DNA of 64,000 nt. It comes from RHKX01 sp963820055. GTDB taxonomy: Bacteria > Actinomycetota > Thermoleophilia > Solirubrobacterales > 70-9. The notes under the pieces are model-generated. The model did not search any database. It was not told the origin of the DNA and worked only from the letters and a program-made list of their open reading frames with translations. Positions 17,146-25,005 of the stretch are shown here, piece after piece. The stretch spans positions 499,953 through 563,952 of the forward strand of contig CAWFYJ010000005.1 in the NCBI GenBank assembly GCA_963820055.1, in the 5' to 3' direction. Numbering within the stretch: position 1 is the first letter of the stretch; every line of letters begins with the position of its first letter. A program made the position numbers and the translations under genes.

Positions 17146-18924
17146 CTACGCCTCCGTGCCTTCCCCGGCGTCGTCGGAGTCGGCGCCGGCCTCGACGGCG
17201 GCCTCGGTCAGCTGCTCGGCCTCCTCGACAACCTCTTCCTCGGCGATCTCCTCGGCAACGGCCTCCGCCACGACCTCCTCGGCGACCTCTTCGGCCACCT
17301 CGGCGGCGACTTCCTCGGCGACGACCTCGGCCGCGACCTCTTCGGCCGCCTCCTCGGCGATCTCCTCGACGGCTGCCTCTTCGACCGCTGCTTCGTCGGC
17401 TGCGGCCTCTTCGGCCTCCTCGATCTCAGCGGCGGCTTCCGGGTTCTCGTCGGCTGCGACTTCGGCCACGGCGTCCTCGAGGGCGACCTCGGCGATCGCC
17501 TCGTCGACGACGGCTTCGACCACGGCCTCGCTCTCGTCTTCAGCAGCGGCGGCGGCGGCGAACTCCTCCTCAGCCCGGGCGATGACCGGGGCGATGTCGG
17601 CGTCCGGCGCGTCCGGCTTCGCCAGCAGCGCCACCTCTTCCTCGCTCAGCGGCGAGAGCACGGTGACCTGGTTGGTGCTGAAGCGGGCCAGCGCCTGGTG
17701 GGTCGGCAGACCGCAGTAGTGGGAGTTCGGGAGCGCGGCGTTCGGGCAGCGGCGGCCGGCGGAGAGCACGGCGGAGCAACGACCGTCGAAGGTCTCCTCC
17801 TCGTTCTCGAAGCCTTCCTCGGAGTCGCCCTGCTCGGCGAACTCGCTCTCGCCGACGATGTCGACGCGCCAGCCGGTCAGCTTCGCGGCGAGACGTGCGT
17901 TCTGGCCCTCGCGGCCGATCGCGAGCGAGAGCTGATCGTCGGGGACGATGACGGTCGCCTGGCGGTCGTCGTCGTCGACGAGGACCTCGCGCACGCGGGC
18001 CGGGGAGAGCGCCTTCGCGACGAAGCGGGCGGGCTCCTCGTTGTAGGGAATGATGTCGATCTTCTCGCCGCGCAGCTCGGACACGACCATGCGGACGCGG
18101 GAGCCGCGGGGGCCGACGCAGGCGCCGACCGGATCGACGCCGTCGGCGTGGGAGACGACGGCGATCTTCGAGCGGAAGCCGGGCTCGCGAGCGACGCCGA
18201 CGACCTCGACGAGCTCGTCGGCGATCTCCGGGACCTCGAGGGCGAACAGCTTCTTGATCAGCTCCGGGTCCTTGCGGGAAACGACGACGCTCGGGCCCTT
18301 GCCGTCGGCGTTGACCTCGGTGATGACGGCCTTGATCCGCATCCCATGGTCGTAGCGCTCGCTGTAGATCTGCTCGGAGCGGGGAAGCAGCGCCTCGACC
18401 CGGTCGCGGAGCTGGACCAGCGTGTAGCGGTTGTCGGACTGCTGGATGATCCCGGTGATCAGCTCGCCGACGCGATCCTGGAACTCCTCGTACATCATCA
18501 TCCGCTCGGCCTCGCGGATCCGCTGCAGGACGACCTGCTTGGCGGTCTGGGCGGCGATCCGCCCGAAGTTGTCGGGGGTGACGTCGTGCGACTCGATCTG
18601 GTCCTCGTACGGCGCGAGCACCTCGGGGTCGAGCTCGGGGTCCTCGGGCTCCTTGAGCTGGCCGGTCGCGGGGTCGATCTCGGGCTCCTGGCTCTCGACG
18701 ACCTCGGCGAGCAGCTTCTCCTCGAGCTCGGCGGGCAGGATCAGCTCGAAGACCCGGAAGTCAGCGGTCTCGCGGTCGAGGTCGACCCGTGCGTACTTGG
18801 CGGCTCCCGGCTGCTTCTTGTAGGCGGAGAGGAGCGCGTCCTCGAGCGCGGCCATGAGGGTCTCGGAGTCGAGCCCCTTCTCCTGCTCGAGGACCTTGAT
18901 GGCATCGACGATCTCGCGGCTCAC
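17146..18924 (-). CDS. nusA: Transcription factor NusA with C-terminal Cys/His motif and acidic tail
   Basis: NusA is the RNA-polymerase-associated pausing, termination and antitermination factor. Residues 1-360 are canonical: the N-terminal domain (SREIVDAIKVLEQEKGLD), an S1 domain, and KH domains (VGPRGSRVRMVVSEL, IGREGQNARLAAKLTGW). After that the protein has C-x9-C-x10-C-x4-H at about residues 383-409 (RCSAVLSAGRRCPNAA..HYCGLPTH), resembling small zinc-binding CxxH modules. It ends with roughly 140 Ala/Glu/Val-rich acidic residues. GTG 18924 has GGAGGT 6 nt upstream and overlaps the rimP stop as GTGA. The extension is unusual. Confidence 0.95.
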   Translation of the reverse strand: MSREIVDAIKVLEQEKGLDSETLMAALEDALLSAYKKQPGAAKYARVDLDRETADFRVFELILPAELEEKLLAEVVESQEPEIDPATGQLKEPEDPELDPEVLAPYEDQIESHDVTPDNFGRIAAQTAKQVVLQRIREAERMMMYEEFQDRVGELITGIIQQSDNRYTLVQLRDRVEALLPRSEQIYSERYDHGMRIKAVITEVNADGKGPSVVVSRKDPELIKKLFALEVPEIADELVEVVGVAREPGFRSKIAVVSHADGVDPVGACVGPRGSRVRMVVSELRGEKIDIIPYNEEPARFVAKALSPARVREVLVDDDDRQATVIVPDDQLSLAIGREGQNARLAAKLTGWRVDIVGESEFAEQGDSEEGFENEEETFDGRCSAVLSAGRRCPNAALPNSHYCGLPTHQALARFSTNQVTVLSPLSEEEVALLAKPDAPDADIAPVIARAEEEFAAAAAAEDESEAVVEAVVDEAIAEVALEDAVAEVAADENPEAAAEIEEAEEAAADEAAVEEAAVEEIAEEAAEEVAAEVVAEEVAAEVAEEVAEEVVAEAVAEEIAEEEVVEEAEQLTEAAVEAGADSDDAGEGTEA

Positions 18925-19355
18925 GACTGTACCTCCGACAACTCTGGGACAAGATTCGAGCGGCCGACGAGATCGAACGGGATCTCGACGGTTTCCCCTG
19001 CGGACTCGATGCTGACCGCCTCCGCATCTGCGGCGATCAGGCGTCCGGTGAAGTTGCGGCGTCCGTCGAGCGGCTCCGTGGTCCGGATCCGGGCCTCGTG
19101 TCCGACGAATGCGGCGAAGTGCTCGGGCTTGACCAAGGGGCGGTCGAGACCGGGCGAGGATACCTCGAAGGCGTAGTCGGCGAGCAGGTCGCGGACCTGC
19201 ATCGTCACGCGCTCGCAGAGCTCGAGACCGACGCCGTCGGGATGGTCGATGTAGAGCCGCAGCGTCTCGCGCGCCGGCGACTCGACCAGGATCAGCTCGA
19301 TCCGGGGATCGAGCTCGGCGATCTGCTCTGCAATCTGGGTTTCTGTGGGGTTCAT
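18921..19355 (-). CDS. rimP: Ribosome maturation factor RimP
   Basis: RimP assists late 30S subunit assembly. The protein contains the family signatures LRLYIDHPDGVGLELCERV and YAFEVSSPGLDRPL, and a C-terminal Sm-like domain. I chose ATG 19355 (MNPTETQ) because GAGG lies 9 nt upstream, giving 144 residues. An in-frame ATG at 19364 and longer versions are possible but would run into the leader terminator. It is the first gene of rimP-nusA-infB. Confidence 0.93.
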   Translation of the reverse strand: MNPTETQIAEQIAELDPRIELILVESPARETLRLYIDHPDGVGLELCERVTMQVRDLLADYAFEVSSPGLDRPLVKPEHFAAFVGHEARIRTTEPLDGRRNFTGRLIAADAEAVSIESAGETVEIPFDLVGRSNLVPELSEVQS

Positions 19356-19404
19356 GGCGTTCATCCTCGGGTTCTTCGCGTCCACCCCGTCCCGTTCGCG
19401 GCCG

Positions 19405-19430
19405 AAAAAAAGGCGGGCCGCAGGCCCACC
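19405..19430 (-). terminator. Intrinsic terminator in the rimP-nusA leader (dtd terminator or attenuator)
   Basis: On the minus strand an 8-bp stem (GGTGGGCC paired with GGCCCGCC, one G-T pair) with loop TGC is followed by seven T residues. It lies downstream of the dtd stop but also downstream of a good promoter at 19470-19497. Transcripts that start there must pass it before reaching rimP at 19355, so it could act as an attenuator of the nusA operon. Confidence 0.88.
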
Positions 19431-19469
19431 TCTCGCAACGGATTCGAATGCGGACAAAGGTGAACGCCG

Positions 19470-19497
19470 AGTATAGCCACCACGAATCGGCGATCAA
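19470..19497 (-). promoter_or_regulatory. Promoter of the rimP-nusA-infB operon
   Basis: On the minus strand TTGATC and TATACT are separated by 16 bp, close to the sigma-70 consensus. The predicted start lies about 30-35 nt ahead of the terminator stem at 19405-19430 and about 110 nt ahead of rimP. Confidence 0.7.
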
Positions 19498-19533
19498 GAG
19501 CGATTCCGGGGTCCCGGGACCGCGGTGGCGGGC

Positions 19534-19950
19534 TCAGACCTCGACGAGGAGCGTGACCGGGCCGTCGTTGACGAGCTCGACCTCCATCGCCGCCCCGAAC
19601 ACGCCCCGCTCCGCCTCCAGCAGCTCGCAGACCAGGTCGTAGAGCGGCTCCGCGACCTCGGGCGGCGCGGCGCCCGTGAAGCTCGGGCGGTTGCCCTTGC
19701 GGACGTCGCCGTAGAGCGTGAACTGGCTGACGCAGAGGATCCCGCGGCCGCCCAACGGCTCCGACATCCGCCCATCGGCGTCGTCGAAGATCCGCAGGGC
19801 GGCGACCTTGCGGGCCAGGCGACGGGCCTCCTCCTCCCCGTCCCCCGGCGCCACGCCGACGAGCACGAGCATTCCCGGCCCGATCGACCCGGTCGTCTCG
19901 CCCGCCACGCGCACCGACGCGGCGCTCACCCTCTGGACGAGCGCCCGCAC
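19534..19950 (-). CDS. dtd: D-aminoacyl-tRNA deacylase
   Basis: DTD hydrolyses D-amino acids from mischarged tRNA. The 138-residue protein has the active-site motif SQFTLYGD and the Gly-cisPro motif NDGPVTLLVE. The start is placed at GTG 19950 (VRALVQRVSAASV), which gives the classical N-terminus and lies just 4 nt after the stop of the TPR gene. The frame is open further upstream but overlaps that gene. Confidence 0.94.
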   Translation of the reverse strand: MRALVQRVSAASVRVAGETTGSIGPGMLVLVGVAPGDGEEEARRLARKVAALRIFDDADGRMSEPLGGRGILCVSQFTLYGDVRKGNRPSFTGAAPPEVAEPLYDLVCELLEAERGVFGAAMEVELVNDGPVTLLVEV

Positions 19951-19954
19951 CGGC

Positions 19955-20335
19955 TCAGGAAACGCGCAGGCGCTGCCTGTAGACCCGGTAGTCCTCGCGA
20001 TCGGGCCGCAGGTTCGCGGCGATCGCCAGGTGCCGGCGCGCGTCCTCGGAACGACCACTCAGGTCGAGCGACCGGCCGAGGCAGAAATGGGCGAAATCAT
20101 TGGTCGGATAGCGCTCCACCACAGCCTCGAACTCGGCCGCCGCCTCCTTGAAGCGGCGCGAGCGGAACAGCGCCCGGCCCAGCGCTTCCCGCACCGACGA
20201 CTTGCCCGGCTCCCGCGATGCGACCTTGCCGAGCGGCACGGTCGCGGCGGCGAAGTCGCCGTTTTCGAGCAGCTCGAGACCGTGCGTATAGAGCGTGTAG
20301 GTGTCTTCCGTGTGGTTCTCGATGTGCTTGTCCAT
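19955..20335 (-). CDS. Small tetratricopeptide-repeat protein
   Basis: The 126-residue protein consists of about three TPR-like helical pairs: TLYTHGLELLENGDFAAATVPL, ALGRALFRSRRFKEAAAEFEAV, and FAHFCLGRSLDLSGRSEDARRHL. It has no enzyme motif or signal peptide, so it is probably a cytoplasmic scaffold. ATG 20335 follows a TAGAAT -10 by 7 nt with no Shine-Dalgarno sequence, so it should be leaderless. It is followed immediately by dtd, but a shared function is not evident. Confidence 0.82.
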   Translation of the reverse strand: MDKHIENHTEDTYTLYTHGLELLENGDFAAATVPLGKVASREPGKSSVREALGRALFRSRRFKEAAAEFEAVVERYPTNDFAHFCLGRSLDLSGRSEDARRHLAIAANLRPDREDYRVYRQRLRVS

Positions 20336-20342
20336 AGGACCG

Positions 20343-20348
20343 ATTCTA
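20343..20348 (-). promoter_or_regulatory. -10 hexamer of the TPR-dtd transcript (leaderless)
   Basis: TAGAAT on the minus strand ends 7 nt before the TPR gene ATG. A weak TTTCGG sits 16 bp further upstream as a possible -35. Confidence 0.6.
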
Positions 20349-20440
20349 GGGAGGCTGTAAAGAGCCGAAACGGCGTCGGGGGCGGGGGTTGCCGGTAGGG
20401 CGAAGTGGCAGTGAAAGAGGGCTGGGCGGGCGGCTGGTGG

Positions 20441-20598
20441 GAGCCCGAGCGCCCTCGTTGGCGTATTTCGGCGCGATCCGTGCCGAAATCGGCCACGACA
20501 CCATCTCGTGGGCCGAATTCCTCTCACTATGAGAGGAAATCCGCCCACCACCGTCAGTCCGAGGCGGGAGTGTCCCGCGGAACACTCTCCGGGGCTAC
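20441..20598 (-). repeat. Structured dispersed element, copy 2 (downstream of cdsA)
   Basis: Same architecture as 514-743 and the same position, right after a minus-strand stop codon. Hairpin C (20587-20568) has stem GAGTGT/ACACTC. Hairpin A (20548-20505) has arms GTGGGC/GCCCAC, inner stem CCTCTCA/TGAGAGG and loop CTA. Hairpin B (20489-20465) has stem ATTTCGG/CCGAAAT. Compared with copy 1, one pair of the inner stem of hairpin A has switched from A-T to T-A on opposite sides, a compensatory change that preserves pairing. The remaining 20336-20440 shows only the TPR promoter. Confidence 0.6.
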
Positions 20599-21636
20599 CT
20601 AGTAGACGATCAGCAACGCCAGGTAGTAGCCGGCGACGATCGTGAATAGGACGGCGTCGAGGCGGTCGAGGAGGCCGCCGTGCGGGCCGAGCATGCGACC
20701 GGTGTCCTTGACGTCGAGGTCGCGCTTGATGGCGGACTCGAAGAGGTCGCCGAGCGGGGCGAGCAGGGCGATGCAGAGGCCGAAGAGGAGCGCCTGCGGC
20801 CCGGTCAGCCAGTCCTGGTAGAGGCCGGCGAGCCAGAAGCCGAGGACGCCGCCGAGGATGCCGATCAGGAGCCCTTCGATCGTCTTGTTGGGCGATACCT
20901 GGGGGGCGAGGGGGCGCTGGCCGAACATCCTGCCGCCGAGGTAGGCGAACGTGTCGGTGAAGAAGGTCGCGACGAGGACGTCGACGAGCAGGGCGCCGCC
21001 GTGCAGGGGCAGCTCGCGGAGCAGGACGGCGTGGGCGAAAGGGAGGCCGATCCAGACGAGGGCGAGGACGGTGACGGCCATCGACCAGGTCACGTTGCTG
21101 AGGCTCGGGCGGGCCAGGGCGAAGATCAGCATCACCGGCACCGTGGCGAGGAGCGCGAGGAGGATCTGGGTGGAACCGCCGAAGTAGGCGGCCGCGACCA
21201 TTCCAAGGGAGCCGAGGAACGCTGCCGCCTCGAAGGGGCGCGACCTCGCGGTCATCCGGAAGAACTCGATCTGGGCCGCCCAGGCGAGGCCGACCATCGC
21301 GACGGCGAAGACGGGACCGCCCGCAGCGACGATGATGACGGCGAAGACGATCCACGGGATCGCCCAGAGGATCCGCGCCAGCAGCTCCGATCGCCGGCCG
21401 GTGCGGGGTCGCCCGCTCCCACGGGACCGCCGCGGCCCCCGCGAGCGCCCGCCGGCGCGCGCCGGCGTGGCTTCCGGCTCGGGCTGACCGACTTCGACCG
21501 CCGCCTGCTCGCCGGTCTCGCCGGCGCCCTCGGCATCGGGCTCGGGCTCGGGCCCGGTGTCGAACGAGAAGGGCGAAGGTTCCTGCGGGCTCTCCCGGCG
21601 CGGCTGCGACGAACCTGGTCGGGGGGGAAAGTCCAT
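20599..21636 (-). CDS. cdsA: Phosphatidate cytidylyltransferase
   Basis: CdsA makes CDP-diacylglycerol for phospholipid synthesis in the membrane. The 345-residue protein has about 95 N-terminal low-complexity Pro/Glu/Arg-rich residues. These are followed by some eight hydrophobic segments and the signatures SPNKTIEGLLIGILGG and SAIKRDLDVKDTGRMLGPHGG (with LLDRLDAVLFT). The disordered N-terminal extension is unusual in length. It normally follows uppS directly; here a padR regulator gene lies between them. Confidence 0.95.
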   Translation of the reverse strand: MDFPPRPGSSQPRRESPQEPSPFSFDTGPEPEPDAEGAGETGEQAAVEVGQPEPEATPARAGGRSRGPRRSRGSGRPRTGRRSELLARILWAIPWIVFAVIIVAAGGPVFAVAMVGLAWAAQIEFFRMTARSRPFEAAAFLGSLGMVAAAYFGGSTQILLALLATVPVMLIFALARPSLSNVTWSMAVTVLALVWIGLPFAHAVLLRELPLHGGALLVDVLVATFFTDTFAYLGGRMFGQRPLAPQVSPNKTIEGLLIGILGGVLGFWLAGLYQDWLTGPQALLFGLCIALLAPLGDLFESAIKRDLDVKDTGRMLGPHGGLLDRLDAVLFTIVAGYYLALLIVY

Positions 21637-21707
21637 GGGCGCGGAGCCTACCCGCGCCGCAGGGAGGGACGGCTTCGCGCCGCCCTCCCTGCAAGGCGGT
21701 GCGCCGT

Positions 21708-22268
21708 TCAGGCGCCCTTGTCCTCTTCGGCGAGGATCGCGTAGACGCCCCGCCTGGTCTCGTCGAGGAGCTCGCGGATGCGAGCGCGCTGGCCCTCGTC
21801 GGCGGCGCGGAACGCCTGCGACGTGGCCTCAGCGAGCTGCTTCAGCGAGTTGCCGAGCTGAACGGACTCCGGTGGAGCGCCGGAGCGGACCTGCTCCCAC
21901 GGAGCTGGCTCGCCTCCCTCGGCGCGCTCGGTGATCGCGGCCCGGCCGTCCTCGGTGAGGGTGAAGAGGCGCTTGCCATCGACCTCCTCGCCGCTGATCA
22001 GCCCCTGCTCCTCGAGCAGCTGCAGCGTTGGATAGATCGACCCGGCGCTCGGCTTCCAGTAGCCGCCGCTGCGCTCCTCGATCTCCTTGATCATCTCGTA
22101 GCCGTGCATCGGCCGCTCGTCGAGAAGAGCGAGCGCGGCCGCACGGACGTCGCCTCGGCGAGCGCGGGGACCGCCCCGGCCGCGGCCTCTCGGCATGCCG
22201 CCGAAATGGTGATGGTGATGTCCCGGCCCGCAGTGGCGGGGTCCCGGGAAGTGCTTGCGTGAGTACAT
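21708..22268 (-). CDS. PadR-family transcriptional regulator with His-rich N-terminus
   Basis: The 186-residue protein has the PadR winged helix: RRGDVRAAALALLDERPMHGYEMIKEIEER, then GSIYPTLQLLEEQGLI, VDGKRLFTLTEDGRAAI. A C-terminal dimerisation helix is rich in Glu/Arg. The first 40 residues contain HHHHH and many His/Gly/Arg residues (CGPGHHHHHFGG), which might bind metal or heme; this is inference. Its own promoter region contains a 28-bp inverted repeat, suggesting autoregulation. It sits between uppS and cdsA, though no link to lipid synthesis can be shown. Confidence 0.9.
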   Translation of the reverse strand: MYSRKHFPGPRHCGPGHHHHHFGGMPRGRGRGGPRARRGDVRAAALALLDERPMHGYEMIKEIEERSGGYWKPSAGSIYPTLQLLEEQGLISGEEVDGKRLFTLTEDGRAAITERAEGGEPAPWEQVRSGAPPESVQLGNSLKQLAEATSQAFRAADEGQRARIRELLDETRRGVYAILAEEDKGA

Positions 22269-22286
22269 GCTTCGAACCTTTCGTTC

Positions 22287-22342
22287 ATATCTCGTTTGCG
22301 TACTAACGCGATATATCGTAATAGATCGGTTCGTTATGTCAA
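22287..22342 (-). promoter_or_regulatory. padR promoter with overlapping operator palindrome
   Basis: A perfect -35 TTGACA lies at 22337-22342 on the minus strand. Downstream, 22287-22314 is an inverted repeat with 10-nt arms (ATATCTCGTT and AACGCGATAT, 9 of 10 matching) and an 8-nt spacer. The right arm is part of CGATATATCG (22309-22318), where the -10 must lie. Binding of PadR here would block its own promoter. Confidence 0.65.
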
Positions 22343-22362
22343 GCGAAGCGTTGTCCCCGGGT

Positions 22363-23054
22363 CTACTCCCTGGCTCCGAAGCGGCGGCGGCGCGACGCGT
22401 ACTCGGCGAGCGCGGCCTCGAGTTCGGCGCGGTCGAAGTCCGGCCAGAGGACGTCGCTGAACAGGAACTCCGAGTAGGCGCTCTGCCAGAGGAGGAAGTT
22501 GGACAGGCGCTTCTCGCCGCTCGTCCTGATCACCAGGTCCGGGTCGCTCATCTCCGGCGCGTAGAGGAGCGCGGCGAACGCCTCCTCCCCTCCCCCTCGT
22601 AGCGCTCGGCGGCATCGAGGATCTCCGCCCGGCCGCCGTAGTTGAAGGCCACGAACAGGGTCATGAGCTCGTTCGAAGCCGTCTCGTCCTCGGCCCACTG
22701 CATCTGCCCGAGCAGCCGGTCGGAGACCCCGCGACGACTGCCGACGAAACGCATCCGCACGCCCTCGTCGTCGAGCTCGGGCGTCTCGGAGACGATCAGC
22801 TCGGCGAACATCTCCATCAGGCCCGCCACCTCGTCCTCCGGCCGCGACCAGTTCTCGGTCGAGAACGCGTAGACCGTCAGCTCGCGGACGCCGAGTGCGA
22901 CGGCGTCCTTGACCGTCTGCTTCATCGTCTTCGCACCTCTGCGGTGCCCCTCGAGGACGGGCAGCCCACGTTCGCTCGCCCAGCGACCGTTGCCGTCCAT
23001 GATGATCGCGACGCAGGTCGCGCTGGCGCCCGCGGAAGGCTCCGGACCGGTCAC
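22363..23054 (-). CDS. uppS: Undecaprenyl diphosphate synthase, one frameshift
   Basis: UppS makes the C55 lipid carrier for peptidoglycan. The N-terminal part shows IIMDGNGRWA, GHRRGAKTM and YAFSTENWSRP. The C-terminal part, in another frame, shows MSDPDLVIRTSGEKRLSNF and WPDFDRAELEAAL. The frames join at about 22595 within a G-rich run (minus strand GAGGGGGAGGGGAGG). Restoring one G gives EGEGEEAFAALL and a normal 230-residue protein. The gene is probably intact and this is most likely a homopolymer sequencing error. GTG 23054 overlaps the frr stop by one base. Confidence 0.9.
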
Positions 23055-23620
23055 TAGACGGTCAGGATCTCCTCTTCCTTGCCCTTGACGAGCGCGTCGA
23101 CCTCGCCGACCGACTTGTCGGTGAGCTTCTGGAGCTCGGCCTCGGCACGGTGCTCCTCGTCCTCGCCGACGTCCCCGTCCTTCTTCATCTCGCGCATGTC
23201 GCTGATCACGTCGCGGCGGATGTTGCGGATCGCGATCCGGCCCTCCTCGGCGACGCCGTGGACGACCTTGACCATCTCGCGCCGGCGCTCCTCGGTCATC
23301 TCCGGGATCTGCAGGCGGATCACGTTGCCGTCGTTGCTCGGCGTCAGGCCGACGTCGGACTCGTTGATCGCCTTCTCGATCGCCCCCAGGGCGCCCTTGT
23401 CGTAGGGCGTGATCGTCAACAGCCGCGCATCGGCGGCGGCGACGTTCGAAAGCTGGTTGAGCGGGGTCTCGGCGCCGTAGTAGTCGACGATGATCCGGTC
23501 GAGCAGGTGCGGTGAGGCGCGCCCCGTGCGAACCGTCGCAAGCTCGTTGCGGGTCGATTCGACCGACTTGTTCATCCGCTCGCCGGCGTCGGCCAGCAAT
23601 TCGTCGATCAACTCGTTCAA
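23054..23620 (-). CDS. frr: Ribosome recycling factor
   Basis: RRF splits post-termination ribosomes together with EF-G. The 188-residue protein matches the family throughout: VRTGRASPHLLDRIIVDYYG near the start, LTITPYDKGALGAIEKAI, and IRLQIPEMTEERRREMVKVV. It lies between pyrH (4-nt overlap) and uppS in the conserved rpsB-tsf-pyrH-frr-uppS-cdsA order. Confidence 0.98.
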   Translation of the reverse strand: MNELIDELLADAGERMNKSVESTRNELATVRTGRASPHLLDRIIVDYYGAETPLNQLSNVAAADARLLTITPYDKGALGAIEKAINESDVGLTPSNDGNVIRLQIPEMTEERRREMVKVVHGVAEEGRIAIRNIRRDVISDMREMKKDGDVGEDEEHRAEAELQKLTDKSVGEVDALVKGKEEEILTV

Positions 23621-24372
23621 GAACGCCCTTCCTCTGGTTGCGACGAGACGACGGTGCCGACCCGCTCTCCGCGAACGATCCTATCTATGTTCGATTCGTC
23701 CGCCATGTTGAAGACGTGGATCGGGAGGTCGTTGTCCATGCATAGCGACAGCGCGGTCGAGTCCATGACCTTGAGGCTGCGCTCGATCGCCTCCCGATGG
23801 CTGATCCAGGGCAGGAACTTCGCGTCCGGGACCTCGGCGGGATCGGCGTCGTAGACGCCCTCGACACCGTGTTTGGCCATCAGGATGGCCTCCGCGTGGA
23901 TCTCGAGCGCCCGCAGCGACGCCGCGGTGTCGGTGGTGAAGAACGGGTTGCCGGTGCCGGCCGCGAAGATCACGACCCGGCCCTTCTCGAGGTGCCGCAT
24001 GGCCCGGCGGCGGATGTAGGGCTCGGCGACCTCGCTGACCTCGATCGCCGACATCACCCGCGTGTCGGTGCCCTGCTTCTCGAGGGCGTCCTGCAGTGTG
24101 AGCGCGTTGAGGACCGTGGCCAGCATTCCCATGTAGTCGGCGGTCGCCCGGTCCATCCCGGCGGCCGCCCCCTGCAGCCCCCGGTAGATGTTGCCGGCGC
24201 CGACGACGATCGCGATCTCGACGCCGCCCGAGCGGACGTGCGTGACCTGGTCGGCGATCGCCTGGACGCGGCCGTGATCGGTCCCGTACTCGAGCTCGCC
24301 CATCAGAGCCTCGCCCGAGAGCTTCAGCATGATCCGGTCGAAGACCCGGCCGCCTGATTCGTCGGATCCCAT
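23617..24372 (-). CDS. pyrH: UMP kinase
   Basis: PyrH phosphorylates UMP to UDP. The 251-residue protein belongs to the amino-acid-kinase fold: RIMLKLSGEALMG, IVVGAGNIYRG, MDRATADYMGMLATVLNAL, and FAAGTGNPFFTTDTAA. All the family signatures of bacterial UMP kinases are present. It overlaps frr by 4 nt and lies 18 nt after tsf. The first ten residues are poorly conserved, so the start could be slightly shorter. Confidence 0.97.
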   Translation of the reverse strand: MGSDESGGRVFDRIMLKLSGEALMGELEYGTDHGRVQAIADQVTHVRSGGVEIAIVVGAGNIYRGLQGAAAGMDRATADYMGMLATVLNALTLQDALEKQGTDTRVMSAIEVSEVAEPYIRRRAMRHLEKGRVVIFAAGTGNPFFTTDTAASLRALEIHAEAILMAKHGVEGVYDADPAEVPDAKFLPWISHREAIERSLKVMDSTALSLCMDNDLPIHVFNMADESNIDRIVRGERVGTVVSSQPEEGRS

Positions 24373-24390
24373 CCCGGTCGGCCGTGCGGC

Positions 24391-25005
24391 CTAGTCCTCG
24401 GCCCCGACTTCGAAGCGGGCGAAGCGGGCGATCCGGATGTTCTCGCCGGTCTTCGCCGACGCCTCCTCGCGGAGCTGCTCGATCGTCTTGCCGTCGTGCT
24501 TGTCGCCGTTGACGTGCGGCTGGTCGAGCAGGGCGATCTCCTTGCGCCACTTGGCGAGCTGGCCCTCGACGATCCGCTCGCGGACGTTCTCCGGCTTGCC
24601 CTCCTCGGCGGCCTTCTGCTCGAAGACGGCGCGCTCGGCGGACTCCTCCTCGGCGGGGACGTCCTCGGCGGACACGAACCGGGGCGCCGCCGCGGCGATG
24701 TGAATGGCGATCTCGGAAGCGAACGCCTTGAAGTCGTCGTTGCGGGCGACGAAGTCGGTCTCGCACTGGATCTCGACGAGGACGCCGATCCTCCCGGTCG
24801 CGTGGACGTAGGAGGCGACGATGCCCTCACCGGTGCTGCGGCCGCTGCGCTTCGCGGCGGACGCCTGCCCCTTGACGCGGAGCAGCTCGATCGCCTTCTC
24901 GAGGTCGCCTTCGGCCTCGGTCAGGGCCGACTTGCAGTCCATCATCGCCGCGCCGGTGCGATCGCGCAGCGCCTTCACGTCGGCTGCCTTGATCTCGGGG
25001 CTCAC
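24391..25005 (-). CDS. tsf: Elongation factor Ts
   Basis: EF-Ts is the nucleotide exchange factor of EF-Tu. The 204-residue protein opens with the diagnostic KALRDRTGAAMMDCKSAL and has VEIQCETDFVARND in the core. It is shorter than the E. coli protein, in line with the short type seen in several actinobacterial and thermophilic lineages. The start overlaps the rpsB stop by 4 nt, so it is translated from the same message. Confidence 0.97.
   Translation of the reverse strand: MSPEIKAADVKALRDRTGAAMMDCKSALTEAEGDLEKAIELLRVKGQASAAKRSGRSTGEGIVASYVHATGRIGVLVEIQCETDFVARNDDFKAFASEIAIHIAAAAPRFVSAEDVPAEEESAERAVFEQKAAEEGKPENVRERIVEGQLAKWRKEIALLDQPHVNGDKHDGKTIEQLREEASAKTGENIRIARFARFEVGAED

Noticed and set aside
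17146..17600. Low-complexity Ala/Glu-coding stretch of nusA as a DNA repeat or CRISPR-like array
   Set aside because: There are no regular repeat-spacer units. It is codon-level low complexity in one reading frame.
19431..19469. Possible tRNA suggested by GGATTCGAATGCGG
   Set aside because: The sequence resembles a T-loop but lacks paired stems and the rest of a cloverleaf.
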